This document shows positions 6,357 to 9,282 of a stretch of DNA of 9,282 nucleotides, in pieces. Numbering within the stretch: position 1 is the first letter of the stretch; every line of letters starts with the position of its first letter. The DNA lies in assembly GCA_003220855.1 (NCBI GenBank), contig QHTP01000235.1:1-9282 (forward strand), written 5' to 3'. The DNA is from Gemmatimonadota bacterium (lineage in GTDB: Bacteria; Gemmatimonadota; Gemmatimonadetes; Gemmatimonadales; GWC2-71-9). The notes under the pieces were generated by a model. That model was not told the origin of the DNA, made no database searches, and was given only the letters and a program-made list of their open reading frames with translations. A program made the position numbers and the translations under genes.

Positions 6357-6383
6357 GAGACATGTTTGTCTCTCCATGAGACA
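6357..6383 (-). other. Two competing hairpins after tupA
   Basis: GAGACA occurs twice and TGTCTC once between them, just after the tupA stop on the minus strand. TGTCTC can therefore pair with either copy (loops of 4 or 5 nt), making two mutually exclusive hairpins. A further CCCGCG/CGCGGG inverted repeat lies at 6324-6336. None has a T-run, so a terminator or attenuator role is only possible. Confidence 0.3.
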
Positions 6384-6386
6384 GGG

Positions 6387-7241
6387 CTACCAGCGGTCCG
6401 GCTTCCCCGCATCGGGGACGAACAGGCTCTGGCCGAAGCGCGCCTTCCCGAAGCCGGCGATTAATCCTTGCGTCTCGGGCGCGACGAAGAAGTCGGCCAG
6501 CGCCCGGCCGCCGGCCAGGTTCACGCGCGCCGCGTTCTTGGGGTTGAGCTCGAGCACGTGGTAGACGTTGTACAGCAGGGAATCGCCCTCGACCATGGGC
6601 ACGAGCTGCAGTTTGTCGCGCCACGCGAGGTAGGTCGCCCGATCGGTGAGGGTATAGGCACGCTTTTCGTCGGCGAGCTGCAGCGTCGCCCCCATGCCCT
6701 GGCCGGACTCGACGTACCAGCCGTCCCGGGGGGGCGATCCCGCCGCCCGCTTCCAGATCTGCTGCTCGCGCTGGTGAGTCCCGGACTGATCGCCGCGCGA
6801 CACGAAGGGACCACGACGCTCGGCGAGCCGGCGGAACGCGGCCACCGCGTCACTCAGGCCGCGCAGCCCGGCCGGATCGGACGCGGGCCCCACCACGAGG
6901 AACTCGTTGTGCATCACCAGCCGCCGCCGCACGAAGTGGCCCGAATCGACCAGTGCGCGCTCCGCTTCGGGGGCGTGCGACAGCACCAGGTCGGCGTCGC
7001 CACGGCGCCCCATCGCCAGCGCCTGGCCGCTGCCCACGGCGATCACCTTCACGTGGTAACGCGTCTGTCGCTCGAACACGGGCAGCAGCGAATCGAGCAG
7101 CCCGGCGTCGCGGGTCGAGGTGGTGGTGGCGAGGATGACCTGGTCGGACTGCCGGACGGGCAGACGGGCGGACAGGAGACCCGTCGCGGCCAGCAGCCAC
7201 AGTCCGACGGTCCGCCTGTCCAACCGTCCGACCTTCACCAC
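6387..7241 (-). CDS. TupA-like tungstate/molybdate-binding protein
   Basis: This 284-residue periplasmic solute-binding protein matches the TupA family, which captures tungstate (or molybdate) for an ABC importer feeding molybdo- or tungsto-cofactor synthesis. Signature segments are ILATTTSTRDAGLLD (36-50), the Thr/Ser-rich anion site; VIAVGSGQALAMGRRGDADL (66-85); SRGDQSGTH (148-156), a second anion-binding loop; GWYVESGQGMGATL (174-187); and AYTLTDRATYL (195-205). The signal peptide is residues 1 to about 33, has no lipobox Cys, and is encoded almost entirely by a palindromic repeat. The start is GTG 7241 or GTG 7238, both overlapping the porin stop (TGGTGA), so translation is coupled to the porin. 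TupB and TupC genes are absent downstream; the next gene is DUF4384. Tungstate versus molybdate cannot be resolved here. Confidence 0.9.
   Translation of the reverse strand: MVKVGRLDRRTVGLWLLAATGLLSARLPVRQSDQVILATTTSTRDAGLLDSLLPVFERQTRYHVKVIAVGSGQALAMGRRGDADLVLSHAPEAERALVDSGHFVRRRLVMHNEFLVVGPASDPAGLRGLSDAVAAFRRLAERRGPFVSRGDQSGTHQREQQIWKRAAGSPPRDGWYVESGQGMGATLQLADEKRAYTLTDRATYLAWRDKLQLVPMVEGDSLLYNVYHVLELNPKNAARVNLAGGRALADFFVAPETQGLIAGFGKARFGQSLFVPDAGKPDRW
7142..7233. repeat. Palindromic element 3 inside tupA: inverted arrays of an 8-bp unit
   Basis: The left arm (7142-7173) is four tandem octamers: GGTCGGAC, TGCCGGAC, GGGCAGAC, GGGCGGAC. The right arm (7202-7233), read on the opposite strand, is GGTCGGAC, GGTTGGAC, AGGCGGAC, CGTCGGAC. 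Unit-by-unit pairing is 25 of 32, with the outermost unit perfect, and the spacer is 28 nt. It covers codons 3-34 of tupA. The arms encode the basic n-region and the c-region of the signal peptide, and the spacer encodes most of the hydrophobic core. Confidence 0.8.
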
Positions 7242-8194
7242 CGCACCTGCATCTGCACCACACCGCGGTTGTTGCTCACCTGCACCGTCTGCTCCCGGAA
7301 CACTTCATAGTCGGCGAGGATCTTGAAGTTGTCGCCGCGCATGAAGTACTGCAGGCCGATCAGGTAGCCGGTGGAGCGATCGGTCGCGACCCGATCGCTC
7401 GGGTCGAACTGCTCGACCCGCCCGACCAGCTCCACGCGTTGCGGGATCGCATAGTAGCCGGCGAGCCCGTACCAGCCCCTGGTATGCACCGGGGTGCGGC
7501 GATTGTGCTCGTCGATGTACTCGGCGCGCGCCGTCCAACGCGCGGCGCGGTACACGCTCTGCACGTTGGCGCCGCTCGAATCGCTGTAACCCTCGAATGC
7601 TCCGCCTATGTCGAGCCCCTTCACCGGCGTGACCACGGCGCGCGCGAAGTAGGCCATACGGTTGTCGGGATTGGTGCTGGTGGTCCGGTTCGGCCCCTCG
7701 CCGTCCACCAGCGCGGCCTGCAGCACCAGCCGGCCGGCGACGGTCCAGTCGGCCTGCACGCCGATGTCGCGCTTGGCGGCGTTGACGATGCGCGACCGCT
7801 CGCTGGTCTCGAGCGTGGTGGAGCCGAGCAATGATTCGAGCGCGAACGGCACGCGGAACTGGCCCACCGTGCCGCCCCAGCGGCGGTGGGTCAGACGGAT
7901 GAACAGGTCGGTCGCCGAGAGGGTGAGCGGCGACGCAGCGGGCGTCGCCGCCGCCCCGAGGGTGCGCATCTCGACCTGGGCGCGGTACGCCGCCCAGGGA
8001 GTGATGTTGCCTTCCACCGCGAAGCGGGCCCGCCGCAGAAAAAACGATGCGGTGTCGCCGAGCGTCTGGAAGCGAGGCTGGAGGTAGCCAGTGAGCTTGG
8101 GAGTGGTCGAGAATGACTGGGGGGCGGGGGCCTGCGCCGGCAGCCGCAGCGCCGTGCAGAGGGTGAGGACCGCGACGACGGGGCCCGAGCGCAC
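7235..8194 (-). CDS. OprO/OprP-type (phosphate-selective-like) outer-membrane porin
   Basis: This 319-residue exported beta-barrel protein resembles the Porin_O_P family, anion-selective outer-membrane channels that include the phosphate and pyrophosphate porins. Residues 1-22 are a signal peptide (hydrophobic core, then AQA). The first strand GYLQPRFQ, then FFLRRARFAVEG (51-62), is the typical N-terminal signature, followed by WGGTVGQFRVPFALE and a SERSRIVNA segment. Amphipathic strands continue to a C-terminal Trp, the usual outer-membrane insertion signal. At 319 residues it is shorter than classical OprP. The start is GTG 8194; no ribosome binding site is seen, but TAGCTT stands at -12 to -7, consistent with a leaderless mRNA. 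Its stop overlaps the tupA start, so it probably carries oxyanions such as tungstate or molybdate to TupA; this is inferred from context. Confidence 0.8.
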   Translation of the reverse strand: MRSGPVVAVLTLCTALRLPAQAPAPQSFSTTPKLTGYLQPRFQTLGDTASFFLRRARFAVEGNITPWAAYRAQVEMRTLGAAATPAASPLTLSATDLFIRLTHRRWGGTVGQFRVPFALESLLGSTTLETSERSRIVNAAKRDIGVQADWTVAGRLVLQAALVDGEGPNRTTSTNPDNRMAYFARAVVTPVKGLDIGGAFEGYSDSSGANVQSVYRAARWTARAEYIDEHNRRTPVHTRGWYGLAGYYAIPQRVELVGRVEQFDPSDRVATDRSTGYLIGLQYFMRGDNFKILADYEVFREQTVQVSNNRGVVQMQVRW

Positions 8195-8200
8195 GCGGGC

Positions 8201-8206
8201 AAGCTA
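8201..8206 (-). promoter_or_regulatory. Candidate -10 box of the porin-tupA operon
   Basis: TAGCTT on the minus strand lies at -12 to -7 from the porin GTG and fits TANNNT. A perfect palindrome is centred about 37 bp upstream of the same start, over the expected -35 region. Confidence 0.35.
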
Positions 8207-8218
8207 CCGCGTGCCCCG

Positions 8219-8244
8219 CCGATAGGCAAGACGATGCCTATCGG
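8219..8244. promoter_or_regulatory. Perfect 10-6-10 palindrome, candidate operator for porin-tupA
   Basis: CCGATAGGCA and TGCCTATCGG are perfect inverted repeats around a 6-nt centre. The site lies 25-50 bp upstream of the porin start and overlaps the last codons of the ModE-like regulator gene. A dimeric winged-helix protein would suit such a site, and that regulator is encoded next door. Without a T-run, a terminator role for the regulator gene is possible but less likely. Confidence 0.5.
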
Positions 8245-8618
8245 GGCAGGATCTTCCGGAACGCCACGTCGCTGAGGCGCACCGCCTCGCGCTTCCACCG
8301 GGCGAACAGCGTGACCAGGCGCCGCGCTTCGGGAGTGACGCGGGCGCCGCCGCGTCGGGCGCCGCCGCGCGTGGTGGCGAGCACCTTGGCGCCCAGCACC
8401 CGCTCCATTTCACGGATGCGGTTCAGGCAGGTGCGATAGCTCCACCCGACTTCGCGGCCCGCCGCCCGGATGGTGCCGGTGCGATCGACGGCGTCGAGAA
8501 ACCGCAGATAGCGCGGCCCCATGAGGAACGCACCGTCCCAGTTGAGCCACAGCTTGTGGTGCGGCTTCAAGTGGACGCGCAGCGAGGGACGGCGGGACGA
8601 CGCCATGCGGAGCGACAT
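8238..8618 (-). CDS. Stand-alone ModE-type winged-helix regulator
   Basis: This 126-residue protein matches the N-terminal DNA-binding domain of ModE, the molybdate-responsive regulator. GPRYLRFLDAVDRTGTIRAAGREVGWSYRTCLNRIREME (34-72) is the LysR-like helix-turn-helix. It is followed by a Gly/Arg-rich wing (TTRGGARRGGARVT, 82-95), as in ModE. The C-terminal molbindin/TOBE domain that binds molybdate is missing, so any metal sensing must come from elsewhere or not exist. The start is uncertain: ATG 8618 is used, ATG 8606 is four codons inside, and neither has a Shine-Dalgarno. The frame stays open far upstream, but that part is antisense to the DUF442 gene. It precedes the porin and tupA genes on the same strand and probably controls them and possibly itself. 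Confidence 0.83.
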   Translation of the reverse strand: MSLRMASSRRPSLRVHLKPHHKLWLNWDGAFLMGPRYLRFLDAVDRTGTIRAAGREVGWSYRTCLNRIREMERVLGAKVLATTRGGARRGGARVTPEARRLVTLFARWKREAVRLSDVAFRKILPR

Positions 8619-8658
8619 GAGATAGATTGTGCGGGGAAAGCTAGCCGCGGTCCTGCCA

Positions 8659-9129
8659 ATGAGCCAACTGCTCGATGCCATTGCCGGCGTCCCCAACGCC
8701 TGCGAGCCGATCCCGGGAGTCGTGACGGGTGGACAGCCCGCGCCCGAGCATCTCGCGGCCCTGAAGCGCGCGGGGTGCGCCGTGGTGATCGACATCCGGG
8801 AGGCGATGGAGCCGCGCCCGTTCCGCACGCCCGACGCGGTGGTGGCCGCGGGGCTCGAGTATCGCAGCATCCCGATCGGGCACGGCGCGGTGAGCGACGC
8901 CACCTTCACGAGCTTCGTCGCCGCGGTGCGCGAGCTCGCGGGCAAGCGCCCCGCGTTCGTTTACTGCGCCAGCGGCAATCGCGTCGGGGCGGGTCTCATC
9001 CCTTATTTCATGCTGGAGCAGGGGATGGAAGAAGAAGACGCCGTCACGGAGGCGATGCGGGTGGGATTGCGCAGCGCCGAGCTGATGGAGCAGGCGCTCG
9101 AGTACGCCCGCGCGCGCCAGGGCATCTAG
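8659..9129 (+). CDS. DUF442/Blh-type protein phosphatase-like protein
   Basis: This 156-residue protein belongs to the DUF442 (beta-lactamase-hydrolase-like phosphatase) group of the tyrosine/dual-specificity phosphatase fold. The N-terminal region has VVTGGQPAPEHLAALKRAG, a common opening of the family, then VVIDIRE (42-48) and YRSIPI. The signature loop YCASGNRVGA (102-111) has Cys103 and Arg108 in the CX4R spacing typical of DUF442 rather than the CX5R of classical PTPs. The partner sulfur-metabolism domains often fused to DUF442 (metallo-hydrolase or rhodanese) are not present; this is the phosphatase domain alone. ATG 8659 gives the family-like N-terminus; GTG 8629 is an in-frame alternative. 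It is divergent from the ModE-like gene, with only 40 bp between starts. The physiological substrate is unknown. Confidence 0.8.
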   Translation: MSQLLDAIAGVPNACEPIPGVVTGGQPAPEHLAALKRAGCAVVIDIREAMEPRPFRTPDAVVAAGLEYRSIPIGHGAVSDATFTSFVAAVRELAGKRPAFVYCASGNRVGAGLIPYFMLEQGMEEEDAVTEAMRVGLRSAELMEQALEYARARQGI

Positions 9130-9135
9130 TGGCGT

Positions 9136-9282
9136 CTAGGGGTTCCGATGCCAGTACATGCGCATCTCGCTGATCTTGGCGTCCTTGGTTTCACAGAAGA
9201 TGGCGCCGCGGGTATCCACCCACTCGCCCGTGCGGCGGCGCCGGTAGGTGCAGCGGAACTCGGCCGCGAACCACGGCCCGGC
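9136..9282 (-). CDS. NTF2/SnoaL-like domain protein, C-terminal fragment
   Basis: The last 48 codons of a minus-strand gene enter from the right edge and end at TAG (9138-9136). The fragment begins GPWFAAEFRCTYRRRRTGEW, continues WVDTRGAIFCETKDAKISEM and ends RMYWHRNP. It fits the final strands of the cone-shaped NTF2/SnoaL fold, in which a strand ending in a short motif such as MRMYW closes the pocket. Enzymatic or binding function cannot be assigned from a fragment. Its stop is 6 bp from the stop of the convergent DUF442 gene. Confidence 0.6.
   Translation of the reverse strand, partial: AGPWFAAEFRCTYRRRRTGEWVDTRGAIFCETKDAKISEMRMYWHRNP

Noticed and set aside
4753..6564. 603-codon plus-strand open frame
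   Set aside because: It covers the DUF4384 gene, its terminator and parts of two other genes in antisense, with composition typical of a shadow frame.
8619..8945. 109-codon upstream extension of the ModE-like frame
   Set aside because: It is antisense to the well-supported DUF442 gene and shows no domain.
9125..9139. Direct repeat TCTAG at the facing stop codons
   Set aside because: Two 5-bp matches at convergent stops are expected by chance and show no further structure.

Overview
The window is high-GC bacterial DNA, gene-dense and mostly coding on the minus strand. A beta-barrel porin, Sec signal peptides and a periplasmic-type binding protein point to a diderm (Gram-negative) bacterium. 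The GC content, gene types, simple-repeat palindromes and apparent leaderless starts would suit a soil or metagenomic Gemmatimonadota-like lineage. That placement is an inference, not something the sequence proves.

Layout, left to right. (1) Minus-strand cluster 1-2680, in transcription order: two-domain glutamine-dependent NAD+ synthetase (nadE, 2680-812); hotdog acyl-CoA thioesterase (812-327), whose ATG overlaps the nadE stop as TGATG; and a patatin-like phospholipase (212-1) that runs off the left edge. (2) Plus-strand pair, divergent from nadE: fluoride channel crcB/fluC (2797-3165) and a DUF190 protein (3183-3575), a known gene partner. (3) Minus strand: an APC-superfamily amino-acid permease (4880-3582), preceded by a strong intrinsic terminator (4900-4930) that ends a secreted DUF4384 protein (6252-4954) with a Tyr/Phe/Gly-rich middle and a polyglycine tail. 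(4) Minus-strand oxyanion locus, in transcription order: stand-alone ModE-type winged-helix regulator (8618-8238), OprO/OprP-like porin (8194-7235) and a TupA-like tungstate/molybdate-binding protein (7241-6387). No TupB permease or TupC ATPase is in the window. A perfect 10-6-10 palindrome sits just upstream of the porin. (5) Plus strand: a DUF442-type phosphatase (8659-9129), divergent from the regulator and convergent with a partial NTF2/SnoaL-like gene cut by the right edge.

The most unusual signal is a set of three inverted-repeat elements with one architecture. Each arm has four tandem short units (7, 7 and 8 bp), the arms are inverted, and the spacer is 28-49 nt. One fills the thioesterase/patatin gap. 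One lies inside nadE and codes for the inter-domain linker. One lies inside tupA and codes for nearly the whole signal peptide. The unit consensuses are related (GCGGAAT, G[GC]GGAAA, NGNCGGAC). nadE also carries a separate 15-bp direct tandem repeat that adds a pentapeptide repeat to its glutaminase domain. The set looks like a family of short palindromes that can settle inside reading frames and be tolerated, or used, as protein sequence.
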